A stretch of DNA of 64,000 nt from CAZUAQ01 sp964618455 (GTDB lineage Bacteria; Planctomycetota; Phycisphaerae; UBA1845; PWPN01). This document shows positions 25,647 to 35,208 of this stretch, piece by piece. The notes beneath the pieces were generated by a model that was given only the letters and a program-made list of their open reading frames with translations, was not told the DNA's origin and did no database searches. Every line of letters starts with the position of its first letter. Positions within the stretch are counted from its first letter, which is position 1. The stretch covers positions 62,001 through 126,000 of the forward strand of contig CAZUAQ010000002.1 in assembly GCA_964618455.1 (NCBI GenBank), written 5' to 3'. Position numbers and translations under genes: made by a program.

Positions 25647-27134
25647 TCAATCGGCGGGAACGCAGCGGTCGCTTGCCCATTCGCGCAGGGCGTTGATGCG
25701 CTCGGCCATGGTGACCGACAGCGGCGGCGAGTTCTCCGCCACCTTGAGGATATGCTCGGTGGTGACTTCGCTCTTGCTTGCGAAAGCGTCGTGAAGTCCA
25801 CCGACCACCGCCTGTTCGATCTCCGCCCCGCTGAAGCCGTCCGCCGCCCTGGCCAGCGCTTTCAGATCGAACTCTTTCGGATCGCGACCCCGCTTGCGCA
25901 GGTGGATCTCGAAGATCTTGGCCCGGACCTTTTCATCCGGCAGGTCGACGAAGAAGATCTCGTCGAACCGCCCCTTACGCAGCAGTTCCGGCGGCAGGGC
26001 TTCGATATCGTTGGCGGTGGCGACGAGAAAGACCGGCGCGTCATGCTCCTGCATCCACGTCAGCAGCGTGCCGAACATGCGCTGCGAGAGTCCGCCATCC
26101 GTGCTGCGACTGGCCGCCGAGGCGAACGCCTTCTCGATCTCGTCGATCCATAGGATAATCGGCGCCATCATCTCCGCCTGGTGCAGCGCGTCGCGCAGGC
26201 GGCGCTCGGATTCGCCCACGTACCGATCGTACAACGCCCCCACTTCCATCCGCAGGAGTGGTCGCTGCCATGCCGTGGCGATCGCCTTGGCACACAGGCT
26301 CTTGCCGGCCCCCTGGACACCGAGCATCAGCACGCCGCGCGGGGCGATCAGGCCATACTCTTTGGCCTTGTCGCTGACCGCCTCCTTCCGCGGGGAAAGC
26401 CATTGCTTCAGGCGCTTCAGGCCACCGATTTCTTTCAGGTCCACCGGAGTTTCGACGAATTCGAGCAATCCGCCCCGCTGGATCATCTGCCGCTTGCGGG
26501 CGGTGACGTGGTTGATATCGTCTTCGTCGAATCGACAGTCCTCGACGACGCAGTCCGTAATGATCCGCCGCGCCTGGGCGCGTGTCAGCCCGCGAAGATT
26601 GCGAATGATCGTCTGCAGGCCGGAACGCGTCATCTGGACGGAGATCTTTTCCTTCTTGTTCATCTTCACGAGCGTCTCGCGGATGAGATCGTTCAGTTCA
26701 TCTTCGTCCGGATAGGAAATCTGGAACGGCGTGGCGGTGGCTTGCAGCACTTCGGGCACTTCCGAGGCATGGTCAATCAGGATGAGCTGGCCCTCGGTGT
26801 GTTGAAAATGGGCGATGAGATCGCGCAGCAGGCGCAGCGTCTTCGCATCTTTCAGGTGGCCGAGAAGATCCAGCATGACACAGGTGCGTGATTCGCTGCC
26901 CTGGGCAAGCTGGTAAAGCGCGGCGGCGGGATGTTCCGTCGCCGAGGCCGTCGGGGCGTCGGAGACCAAACCGTCGTGCAAACCGCGCGTGAATTTCCAC
27001 ACGCGCAGGTCTCTCCCGAGATTCAACGCCGCATCGCGTACGAACTGCAGCGCATATTCCTCCTCGTCGGTCAGCATGGTGATGACGGTATGCCGCCCGC
27101 GCAAGAGCTGTTCCAGTCGTGATTGATCGCTCAT
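25647..27134 (-). CDS. Ycf46-like AAA ATPase
   Basis: The product is 495 aa from the ATG at 27134, which is preceded by GGGGAG; an earlier ATG 14 codons upstream has no such site. The N-terminal half (1-240) is a degenerate P-loop-like domain seen in Ycf46-type proteins. The C-terminal half is a complete AAA module with Walker A GVQGAGKS, Walker B ILWIDEIEK, a sensor segment VATANDIEALP and arginine-finger region LLRKGRFDEIF. Ycf46 was described in cyanobacteria and chloroplasts in connection with photosynthetic carbon use, but members occur in many non-photosynthetic bacteria with unknown partners. No partner protein is evident in the neighbouring genes. Confidence 0.85.
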   Translation of the reverse strand: MSDQSRLEQLLRGRHTVITMLTDEEEYALQFVRDAALNLGRDLRVWKFTRGLHDGLVSDAPTASATEHPAAALYQLAQGSESRTCVMLDLLGHLKDAKTLRLLRDLIAHFQHTEGQLILIDHASEVPEVLQATATPFQISYPDEDELNDLIRETLVKMNKKEKISVQMTRSGLQTIIRNLRGLTRAQARRIITDCVVEDCRFDEDDINHVTARKRQMIQRGGLLEFVETPVDLKEIGGLKRLKQWLSPRKEAVSDKAKEYGLIAPRGVLMLGVQGAGKSLCAKAIATAWQRPLLRMEVGALYDRYVGESERRLRDALHQAEMMAPIILWIDEIEKAFASAASRSTDGGLSQRMFGTLLTWMQEHDAPVFLVATANDIEALPPELLRKGRFDEIFFVDLPDEKVRAKIFEIHLRKRGRDPKEFDLKALARAADGFSGAEIEQAVVGGLHDAFASKSEVTTEHILKVAENSPPLSVTMAERINALREWASDRCVPAD

Positions 27135-27273
27135 CGTCTCCCCTTGATCCCCGATGAATCCGAAATACCTTCTCATTCAGGATAGGGAAAGAGATCGGAC
27201 GCGCCAAACGACTCGGTTTCAAAGGAGAAACGCAAATCCCCATCCGTTGCATGAAGGGGACCGTGCGACCCGC

Positions 27274-28263
27274 TTAATCCACACGGGCGATGATCGTCTT
27301 GGCGTAGTCAAGGTCGCCCGGAAAATCGGCGGGCAACGGCGGACGCTCCAGAACATGCACCTTTCGCGAGGCAGCGCCCGCCTGCAGTGCGCCTTCCAGA
27401 TCGTCGTGATTCAGCCGCCGGTGATTGCAGGCCAGCAGGAGATGTCCGCCGGGATCGAGGAGGGAGACCGCCCCGGCGCCCAGCCGTTCCAGTAGCTCGT
27501 CCAGAACGAAGACCTTGCCGCCTTTGCCGGACCGCCCGAACGTCGGCGGATCGATGACGATCAGATCGTAGCGCCGCCCCTGGCGCGCCGCACGCTTGAA
27601 AAAATCGAGAGCGTCCGAGCAGAAGAACCAGTGGCCGTCGAGCGGCAGGCCGTTGGCGGTGAAATTGCGCTTGCCCCACTCCAGGTAGCGTTTGGACAGG
27701 TCGACGCTGGACACCGACGCCGCTCCGCCCACAGCCGCCGCCAACGAAAACCCGCACGTGTAGCTGAACAGGTTCAACACGCGCCGCCCCGGGGCCATCG
27801 CCCGCACGCGCCGGCGGTTCTCGCGATGATCCAGGAAGAGCCCGACCGAGTAGCCGTCGTACGGCCGGATACGATAGGTGATGCCGGATTCGCGCGCATC
27901 GACTTCCTCGTTGACCGAGGTCCCCAGCCAAGGCGTGGCGTCGTGATGCTCACGTTCGATGGTTGGATCCGGGGTCGCGCGATCGCGCACGTGATGTTTG
28001 CGGTAAACGGCCTTCGCGCCGATGCGCTGCATGAAACATGAAGCGATTTGTTGAACGTCACCGGCCGGTGCCTTGAGCCGGCCCTCGTGAAGCTGAACGA
28101 TCAGCACGTCGCCGAAACGCTCGATGACCAGCCCGGCCAGGCCGTCCGGCTCACCGTGGAAGAGCCGGACCGTATCGTGATCGGGCAAGTCCAGGAGTTC
28201 CCGACGTCGCGCGAGGGCGCCATCGACCAGCGTTTCGATGTCCATTCCGCCGATCCCCGACAT
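27274..28263 (-). CDS. Class I SAM-dependent methyltransferase, RlmI-like
   Basis: The protein is about 329 aa from the ATG at 28263, one base after the stop of the RND gene (an ATG at 28245 is an alternative). The N-terminal third resembles the linker and beta domain of RlmI/RlmK-type 23S rRNA cytosine methyltransferases, with GEPDGLAGLVIERFGDVL. The Rossmann part has the SAM loop LNLFSYTCGFSLAAA, the acidic VDLSKRYLEW and the catalytic DPPTFGRS. The usual N-terminal PUA domain is missing, so it is a shorter relative; RNA target and base are unknown. It is translationally linked to the efflux pump, probably only by genome compaction. Confidence 0.85.
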   Translation of the reverse strand: MSGIGGMDIETLVDGALARRRELLDLPDHDTVRLFHGEPDGLAGLVIERFGDVLIVQLHEGRLKAPAGDVQQIASCFMQRIGAKAVYRKHHVRDRATPDPTIEREHHDATPWLGTSVNEEVDARESGITYRIRPYDGYSVGLFLDHRENRRRVRAMAPGRRVLNLFSYTCGFSLAAAVGGAASVSSVDLSKRYLEWGKRNFTANGLPLDGHWFFCSDALDFFKRAARQGRRYDLIVIDPPTFGRSGKGGKVFVLDELLERLGAGAVSLLDPGGHLLLACNHRRLNHDDLEGALQAGAASRKVHVLERPPLPADFPGDLDYAKTIIARVD

Positions 28264-28264
28264 C

Positions 28265-31200
28265 TCAGGAGGGCATCTCGGATCGCATCGACATCGACGC
28301 CGGAACGCCGACGCTCTCCTCCGGTCGATGCCCGAGTTCATCCCGTCCGAGCGACCGCATGATGAATGACCGCGCGCCGAGGAAGAATGAGTAGACCACG
28401 GGGATGAGAATGATCGTGAACAGCGTGGCAACCATGAGCCCGCCGACCATCACCGCCGCCAGCCCGCGGTAGAGTTCGCTGCCCGCCCCGGTCATTAACG
28501 CCAGCGGCAGCATGCCACCGATGGACGTGAATGCCGTCATGAAGATCGGGCGAATACGCGTCTGCACCGATTGCTTCAGTGCCTCTTCCTGATCCATGCC
28601 GTTGTTCAGGTTGTTCAACGTCTGGTGCACGATCAGAATCGCGTTGTTCACCACGATACCCAGCAGGATCACGAAGCCGAGCATGGTCACGACGTCGAGC
28701 TGCTGAATTGGTGTGACGGGATTCATCAGGCTCAGCATCTGCACGATCCACAAACCGCCGAAACCACCCACCGCCGCCAGCGGGACCGTGAACAGAATCG
28801 CCAGCGGGTGTAGGAACGACTCGAACAGCGCCGCCATCAGCAGGTACACCACGAGCAACGCTAGGAATCCACGGCTCTGCAAGACGGCAACGATCGATTC
28901 CGTATTGAATCCCGTCCACATGCCGAACATGGCGGCACGCGTCTGAACCAGCTTGTCGGCATTGCCTGCCATGGAAATCAGAATTGATTCGTCGATGCGT
29001 CCCTGCTCTCGGAGTCCGTCGACCATCCCCTGGATTCGCGTCATGGCTTCCTCGAGCGCCATGCCGGTGGGGATAGTGAACGCCAGGGAGACGCCGGGCA
29101 TCTCTTCAATCCGGTTGATCTGGGTCGGCGCCCCGGTCTCCTCGAAATCAACGACGGAGAGCAACGGGATGACGTCACCGCTCGGCGTGTAAATCGGGAC
29201 GTCCAGGATCTGAGACAGCCGATCGCCTTGCGGATTCACGAAGCGAAGCAGCATGTCGATCTCGTCGCCCTTTTCGCGGAAGCCACCGACATAGGCACCA
29301 TCCACCGCCGTTTCGACGATAAACCCGACATCACGCACCGACAGGCCGACATCCGCCGCCTTGACCCGTTCGGGATTCACCCGAATCTCCGGACGAAGCA
29401 GATCGAAATTCGACGGGCTCGGTCGAATGTAAGGAAAATCGTCCCTTCCGGTGACGAACAATTGACCACCGGCGGCAATGACCCGTTTCAAATCATCACC
29501 ACGCAATTCAACCTCCACCGAGTTCCCGGATTCGCCCACACCCCCGAAGATCGACGCCTGCTGAAAGAACGCGATGGCGCCGGTGGATCTACTCGTCTGC
29601 TGAATCGCCGTGGTCAGCAGCGACTCGAGCGGCTTGACGTAATCATCGTCGCGACTGATCGCCCCCATGAAGCAAACGTTGCCCCGGTTGACAAAGAAGA
29701 AGTTCTCGACCAGCGGCGCATCGACCATGATCGGGTCACCCATACCGGGTGGTCCAAGCCACATCGGCACCTGCGGCAGTTGCCCTGCCTCTTCCGAGCC
29801 CGGTTCGGCGGTCCAGTACGGACGCAGAAAGGTCTCAACATCGTAAGCCATCTCGCGATACTCGTCCGGGCTGAGCCCCGGCTCGGCGATCACCATGCCG
29901 AACACCAGGTTTCGGTTGCCGCTCGGCAGATAATCGGTCGATGGCATAAGGAGGTACGCGCCACCCAACGACACGCCCACAAAGAGCAGGATCACCGCCA
30001 GACGCGCCAGCACGCTCTTGTTGACGGTCGTGATGAGATCGCCGATCAGCATGGCGAAGCGGCCCGGCTTGTACTCCTTCATCCCCTTCGTATCCTGCCC
30101 GAGCACGCGTGCCGCCACGGTCGGAATCACCAGTACCGAGACCAGCAGCGACATGGCCACACCGGCGGCGATGGCGATCGCGATGTCGCGGAACAACTGA
30201 CCGGCCTCCTCCTCGATGAAGATGACCGGCAGGAACACCGCCATTGTCGTCAGCGTGCTCGCCAGCAGCGCGCCCCAGACTTCCGTGCCTCCGTCATAGG
30301 CGGCCTGGAAGGCATTCTTGCCCATCTGGCGGTGGCGGTAGATGTTCTCGAGCACCACGATGGCGCTGTCCACCACCATGCCCACCGCGAACGCCATGCC
30401 CGAGAGCATCACGACGTTAATGTTTCTCCCCAGCAGGCTCACCATGAGAATCGTCGCGATCACTGAGATGGGAATGGATAAGGCTACGATTCCCGTTGCC
30501 CTCAGATTTCGCAGAAAGACGAGAAGGACGATGACCGAGAGGATGCCGCCGATGAAGAGATTGTTCCGCACCAGGGCAATGGCGGAGTTGATGTACACCG
30601 TCTCGTCGTAGACCTGCGACAATTCGAGTTCGAGACCGCTCGGTTTGAGGATCTCCGCGTTCACCTTGTCGACCTGCTGTTTCAGCCCGTCCATGACCTC
30701 GATAACGTTGGCCCCGCTCTCGCGGCGGGCGGGCAATGCCAGCACCGGCTCGCTCTTGGAGCGGACGAACCCGCGCTCCTTCTCGTACGTGCTGATGACC
30801 TTGCCCAGATCGCGCACGTAGATCGGGCCGCCGTCGCGATAAGCCACGATGGTGTTCTCGACCTCCGTGACGTCCGTGTATTCACCGACGGTGCGGTAGA
30901 CGAACTCGCGCTTGCCCTGGCGAATCGTGCCGGCGGAGGTGTTGACGTTTTCGCCACGCAAGGCCTGCTCGACGTCGCGCAACGTCAGCCCGCGCGAGGC
31001 CAGCAGAGCCGGTTCGAGCAGTACGTGCACCTCGCGCTCACGCCCGCCATAGACATCGACCGAAGCGAGACCGGAAACACGCTCGAGAATCGGCTTGACC
31101 TCATCCCAGACGAAGTCGCGCCGTGTGGAAACATCACCGCCGTCATCGGCCCGCAGCAGCAGCCAGGCGATCGGGGATTCCAGCGCGGCATCGGCGGCGA

Positions 31201-31582
31201 CGACTTCCGGCTTCTCGGCCTCGGGCGGATAACCGGTGACCTGGTTGAGCTTCTCGTCAACATCGCGGAGGGCGACATCCTTGTCCGTGCCGACGAAGAA
31301 CTCCAGCGTGACCGTCGCCTGACCTTCCTGCGATTCGGATGTCATCTTCTTGAGGTTCGGAACGCCCTTGAGCTTCTCCTCCTGGCGTTCGACGATCTCC
31401 TGGGCGACCTCGGTGGCGCTCTTGCCCGTCCAGCGCGTGGAGACCGTGACGCGAGGCTCGTCCACGTTGGGTGTCAACTGAATCGGAATCTGGAACAACG
31501 CCAGCACGCCGAAGAGGCAGACGAGAATCACGCCCACGGCCACTTTGACGGGGTTGCCCAAGGTAAAACGGATAATGTCCAT
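28265..31582 (-). CDS. RND efflux transporter, inner-membrane pump (HAE1/AcrB-like)
   Basis: The protein is 1105 aa from the ATG at 31582, chosen because AGGAAG lies six bases upstream and the membrane-helix start MDIIRFTLGNP follows. The first transmembrane segment is at residues 10-30. The periplasmic porter region has IQLTPNVDEPRV and a TRWTGKSATEV motif. The middle and C-terminal helix bundles include SAIVVLENIYRHRQMGK and the second-half equivalent GIVVNNAILIVHQTLN, where charged residues of the proton relay are expected. The pump should export drugs, lipids or metals with the adaptor encoded 101 bases upstream. No outer-membrane channel gene (TolC-like) lies next to it. Confidence 0.92.
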   Translation of the reverse strand: MDIIRFTLGNPVKVAVGVILVCLFGVLALFQIPIQLTPNVDEPRVTVSTRWTGKSATEVAQEIVERQEEKLKGVPNLKKMTSESQEGQATVTLEFFVGTDKDVALRDVDEKLNQVTGYPPEAEKPEVVAADAALESPIAWLLLRADDGGDVSTRRDFVWDEVKPILERVSGLASVDVYGGREREVHVLLEPALLASRGLTLRDVEQALRGENVNTSAGTIRQGKREFVYRTVGEYTDVTEVENTIVAYRDGGPIYVRDLGKVISTYEKERGFVRSKSEPVLALPARRESGANVIEVMDGLKQQVDKVNAEILKPSGLELELSQVYDETVYINSAIALVRNNLFIGGILSVIVLLVFLRNLRATGIVALSIPISVIATILMVSLLGRNINVVMLSGMAFAVGMVVDSAIVVLENIYRHRQMGKNAFQAAYDGGTEVWGALLASTLTTMAVFLPVIFIEEEAGQLFRDIAIAIAAGVAMSLLVSVLVIPTVAARVLGQDTKGMKEYKPGRFAMLIGDLITTVNKSVLARLAVILLFVGVSLGGAYLLMPSTDYLPSGNRNLVFGMVIAEPGLSPDEYREMAYDVETFLRPYWTAEPGSEEAGQLPQVPMWLGPPGMGDPIMVDAPLVENFFFVNRGNVCFMGAISRDDDYVKPLESLLTTAIQQTSRSTGAIAFFQQASIFGGVGESGNSVEVELRGDDLKRVIAAGGQLFVTGRDDFPYIRPSPSNFDLLRPEIRVNPERVKAADVGLSVRDVGFIVETAVDGAYVGGFREKGDEIDMLLRFVNPQGDRLSQILDVPIYTPSGDVIPLLSVVDFEETGAPTQINRIEEMPGVSLAFTIPTGMALEEAMTRIQGMVDGLREQGRIDESILISMAGNADKLVQTRAAMFGMWTGFNTESIVAVLQSRGFLALLVVYLLMAALFESFLHPLAILFTVPLAAVGGFGGLWIVQMLSLMNPVTPIQQLDVVTMLGFVILLGIVVNNAILIVHQTLNNLNNGMDQEEALKQSVQTRIRPIFMTAFTSIGGMLPLALMTGAGSELYRGLAAVMVGGLMVATLFTIILIPVVYSFFLGARSFIMRSLGRDELGHRPEESVGVPASMSMRSEMPS

Positions 31583-31683
31583 GGTGTTCTTCCTGAAGAC
31601 GGCGAAACGCGTCATCACCGCCACTGATCGATCGCTGCGCTCAGCAGCATCTACACATCACTCATTAGCCTCGCGAGACGGTT

Positions 31684-33099
31684 TCATTCTCCCTTCGCGA
31701 CAGGCCCGGGAGCTTCCGTCTTCGCGTGGCCCCCCGTTTGCCCGGTTCGCTGATTTGCCCCCGCACGCTGATCCGCAGAGACATCCGTCTTCTCGCCGTC
31801 CGCCGTGGCCGGTTGTGTTTCCGTGACGTTCACATCTTCCGGCAGAGCAAACTCCACCGGAATCGGCTTGACCATCACCGGCCCGAAGATCCGATCGTGT
31901 CCTTTGATCGCCACCTTCGCGCCCGGCTGAAGCTGGGCCGCTTCGACACTCACCCAGTCGCCGATGACGGCTCCGAGTCTTACGGGCGTGGGATAGCCCA
32001 TCTCCCCCGGGCCTCCCATGGCGGGCCCGATCATGACAACCAGGTAGGAGCCCGACCGCTGAATGATCGCATCCCGCGGTACGATCGATGATCTGATTTT
32101 AGGGCCTGAAGGTACGCGAGTCCGCACGAACATGCCGCTCTTGAGCGCCTGATCCTCGTTGTCCAGGACAATCTCGATCGGGAAGGTGCGGGCCTGCCGG
32201 TCGGCATCGGGTACCAGGCGCGTGATCCGGCTGTCGTAGGAACGTTTGAGCGCTTCAACCTCGATGAAAACCGATTCGCCGGGCCGCGAAGCGGAAACGA
32301 TCGCTTCCGGTACGTCGACGATGACTTTCACCTTCGATACATCAATCATCTCGACGAGTTGCCCGCCTGCGGCCAACCATTGTCCGATTTCGGTATGCTT
32401 CGAGACGACGTCGCCATCGAAGGGCGCCCGGATCTCCATGCGCGACAGATCGTACTTGAGTTGTTCGACCACCGCCTTCTGTGCCGCCACCGCGTGGCGG
32501 GCCCGGGCGATCTCCTCCTGGCGGGGACCTTTCTGAGCGAGTTCATGAGCCGCCGTGGCCTGACCCAGTCGCGCCTTGGCAGCGGCGGTATCCCATTTCG
32601 CATCGTTGAACTCCTTGTCGCTGGCGGAGTTCTGTTGACGCAGCCGGTTGATCCGCTCCAGTTCGAGCTTCCACTTTTCGTAAACCGCACGCGCTTCTTC
32701 CATCAACTCCTGTGCGCGCGCTTTTTCTTCCTCTCGCGTTCCGGCTACCAACTCATCCAGCCGCGCCTGCAACTCGTCGAGTGTGGCTTCGGCCTGTTGG
32801 ACGAGAAGGCGTTGCTGCGTATCACGAAGACGGCCGATAAGTTGATTCTTCTCGACGTGATCGCCCGCTTCAACGGGTATGGTTTCCACGAGTCCCGCCA
32901 TCTCACTCGCGATCGCACTCCTTTTGACCGGGTACGTCGACCCGACCAGGGTTACCGTCTGCGGGACTTCCGCTTCGCGAACCTGGACGACGTTCACCGG
33001 TGTGGCCTGGGGTTGCTGTGCGGATAGCGCGGGTAGAAAACCAATTGAAGCAGCACCCACAAACGCATACGCGATCCACTGGTTTCGGGATTTCATCAC
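31684..33099 (-). CDS. RND efflux periplasmic adaptor (membrane fusion protein)
   Basis: The 471-aa protein starts with a signal peptide (MMKSRNQWIAYAFVG to SALSAQQ). The lipoyl-like barrel has the family phrase SEMAGLVETIPVEAGDHVEK, followed by a long coiled-coil hairpin (about residues 100-215, rich in E, A, Q and R), then the second lipoyl half with DGDVVSKHTEIGQWLAAG and a beta-barrel domain. The C-terminal 50 residues are a low-complexity tail rich in T, A, G and Q. It lies upstream of the RND pump on the same strand and would link it to an outer-membrane channel. Two adjacent ATG codons could start it; this choice uses the first. Confidence 0.9.
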   Translation of the reverse strand: MMKSRNQWIAYAFVGAASIGFLPALSAQQPQATPVNVVQVREAEVPQTVTLVGSTYPVKRSAIASEMAGLVETIPVEAGDHVEKNQLIGRLRDTQQRLLVQQAEATLDELQARLDELVAGTREEEKARAQELMEEARAVYEKWKLELERINRLRQQNSASDKEFNDAKWDTAAAKARLGQATAAHELAQKGPRQEEIARARHAVAAQKAVVEQLKYDLSRMEIRAPFDGDVVSKHTEIGQWLAAGGQLVEMIDVSKVKVIVDVPEAIVSASRPGESVFIEVEALKRSYDSRITRLVPDADRQARTFPIEIVLDNEDQALKSGMFVRTRVPSGPKIRSSIVPRDAIIQRSGSYLVVMIGPAMGGPGEMGYPTPVRLGAVIGDWVSVEAAQLQPGAKVAIKGHDRIFGPVMVKPIPVEFALPEDVNVTETQPATADGEKTDVSADQRAGANQRTGQTGGHAKTEAPGPVAKGE

Positions 33100-33379
33100 T
33101 TCGGTGTCCTTGCTTGTGAACGCTCGTCCTGTGAAAAGTCAAACACGCTGACAATAATTCACAACATCACTTCGTCTGTTAACGCTATTGTTCCGTTGGT
33201 ATTAGGGCCATTGCACGGGGTGTGAGTTTCCGTTGTACTCCGGGAGTGACCTCGAGTCGTTTGCTGCATGACCCTCTAAGGAAGGCGATCCACCGTGATT
33301 TATTTCACACCTGTTAATTATATACTCTTTTCGACGGACGGCAAATTCTCTCTTGCTTCGGCCACGAGATTCCAAGAGA

Positions 33380-34204
33380 ATGTCGCCCACTATGAGATGG
33401 CGTTCACTGGTCCATCACATGACCGAGCTACTTCTTCCGAGGGGATGCGCAGCCTGCGACGATCCCTTGACCCCCACCGATGAATACTGGTGTTCCTACT
33501 GCCTCGCTTCGATTCTTCGCGCGGTTGATCGCGATTACTGCCCGAGGTGCGGTCTGCCGACCGGTCCGTACCTGCTTCATCCCGATGGATGCAGCGCCTG
33601 CTTGAAGACACGGACTCCTTACGAATCTCTGGTGCGCGTAGGACGCTACGACGGGCCGATCGGCGATCTCGTCCGTCGCTACAAATACCAGTCGCGTCAA
33701 CGTCTCGATCGTCCGCTCGGTTCGCTGCTTGCCTCCGCCATTGCCGGGCAGATCCCTGTGGATGATCTCGATTTTATCGTCCCCATCCCCATTACCCGCT
33801 CGAGCTTGATGCGGTACCGCTTCGCCCCGGTGAAGACGCTCGCCCATGCCGTCTCCCGCGAACTGCTTGTGCCGACGGTCGATGCCCTCACCGTCCAAGG
33901 AAAACAAAGACGGCAGACCGAGCTTCCCTTATCCGAACGACTCAAGAATGTTCGCGGCGTCTTTCGTGCTCAATCGGACTTCGATTTCAAAGACGCCACG
34001 ATCTGCCTGATGGATGATGTCTCCACGAGTGGTGCCACATTCCGCGAAGCATCACGACTTCTCATGAATGCCGGGGCACGCCGTATCTATGTCGCCTGCC
34101 TGGCCAAGGCGATTCCTCCCGCGGTTGGGCTGGACATGGCTTCGCCCATGACAGTCGACCAGAATCCCCCCCGTCGATTCGAAACGGAACTGCTGCCGTC
34201 TTGA
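33380..34204 (+). CDS. comF: ComF-family phosphoribosyltransferase-like protein
   Basis: The product is about 274 aa. The N-terminus carries zinc-finger-like cysteine pairs (RGCAACDD, WCSYC, YCPRC, GCSAC), a feature of ComF/GntX proteins. The C-terminal phosphoribosyltransferase fold has the PRPP-binding loop LMDDVSTSGATFREA near residue 215. ComF proteins are needed for DNA uptake in some bacteria and are assigned to competence or DNA processing, while many bacteria without known competence keep the gene. No other com gene is in the window. Possible starts are 33380, 33392 or 33419; none has a strong Shine-Dalgarno site. The gene converges with rsmG. Confidence 0.85.
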   Translation: MSPTMRWRSLVHHMTELLLPRGCAACDDPLTPTDEYWCSYCLASILRAVDRDYCPRCGLPTGPYLLHPDGCSACLKTRTPYESLVRVGRYDGPIGDLVRRYKYQSRQRLDRPLGSLLASAIAGQIPVDDLDFIVPIPITRSSLMRYRFAPVKTLAHAVSRELLVPTVDALTVQGKQRRQTELPLSERLKNVRGVFRAQSDFDFKDATICLMDDVSTSGATFREASRLLMNAGARRIYVACLAKAIPPAVGLDMASPMTVDQNPPRRFETELLPS

Positions 34205-34253
34205 AATGAATTCTCGTTTTCCCCTTGCATATATTCCACCTCCTATCAGCTGG

Positions 34254-34958
34254 TCACGATTTCGTGTAACTGACCAGGATTCGTCGCAGCGATTCGTCGG
34301 GGGCTTCCAACTCGACTTCCACATCCGGATGGTCTGCCATGTGGAGCTGGCGGGCTGCGCGCCTTCCCTCCTCCCGCTCCTCAACGCTGAGACCGGCCGA
34401 CTTGTAGAAGACCAGCCTTCCCCCGGGCTTCACCAGATGATGGGCCTGCCTCAATCCCCTGGCCAGCGGGCTCACCGCACGCAGGCAGACCACGTCACAG
34501 GTTCCCTTGTTCTCCGCACGCAGATCCTCCGCACGACCCTGGGCAGCATGAAACCTTTCGAGACCGAGTCGTTCCGCGACGGCGCTGACGAAACGGATCT
34601 TTTTGCCAGTCCCGTCGATGGCAGTGACGTGCCAGCCGGGGCGAACGATCGACAGCGGGATGGCCGGAAAACCCGCTCCCGTCCCGACGTCCATGAGGCG
34701 CATTTCCGCTCCGGACGCGATCCATGGTGCCCGGAGCAGCGCGAGGGAGTCCGCGTAGTGCCGGATGGCGGCCTGCACGGGATCGACGATGCGCGTGAGG
34801 TTCATCACCTGATTGGCTTCCAGCACCGCCGCGAAGTGCGTCCACATCTGATGCACGTGCGACTGCTCGATCGACAGCTGTAACCTTCGGGCGGCGTCAT
34901 CGAGGGATGCTTGAAAGGCATCACGGTCGGAGGGTGTCCATGAACCTTTGGTGCTCAT
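34254..34958 (-). CDS. rsmG: 16S rRNA (guanine527-N7)-methyltransferase RsmG
   Basis: RsmG methylates G527 of 16S rRNA; loss gives low-level streptomycin resistance in some bacteria. The 234-aa protein has the SAM-binding loop RLMDVGTGAGFPAIPLS (residues 87-103), the acidic position AIDGTGKKIRFV and a DVVCLRAVSPLA segment. These match RsmG/GidB. Length is slightly above the common 210-220 aa, mostly by an N-terminal extension. It is not next to mnmG, its usual partner in many genomes; the mnmG fragment at the window end is almost 30 kb away. Confidence 0.92.
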   Translation of the reverse strand: MSTKGSWTPSDRDAFQASLDDAARRLQLSIEQSHVHQMWTHFAAVLEANQVMNLTRIVDPVQAAIRHYADSLALLRAPWIASGAEMRLMDVGTGAGFPAIPLSIVRPGWHVTAIDGTGKKIRFVSAVAERLGLERFHAAQGRAEDLRAENKGTCDVVCLRAVSPLARGLRQAHHLVKPGGRLVFYKSAGLSVEEREEGRRAARQLHMADHPDVEVELEAPDESLRRILVSYTKS

Positions 34959-35208
34959 GTCCCGGATCTTAACCCAATCTTCGCAGCCGAATCGACACCT
35001 TGGTATCGGATTCAGGCGTGCGGCCTCCGGCTGGAGCGAAGATCCGGCTTGAACCGAACGCGCGGGAGGGTTAGGCTTCCCGCTGGTCGGAGGGAGACGA
35101 AGATGTCGACGGTTCGCAACGGACCCTGTGGATCACTCCGGCAGTGGTCGCGAACGGCTCTCCCTGATTCGAAAACAACTGCCGAAATACAGAAAGGAGC
35201 GATCCGAA

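Noticed and set aside
25394..25801. Frame spanning the EF-G end and the ATPase end
   Set aside because: Crosses the bidirectional terminator and matches antisense codon patterns of both genes.
33290..33330. AT-rich TATACT near the comF start as a promoter
   Set aside because: No -35 box at acceptable distance was found.
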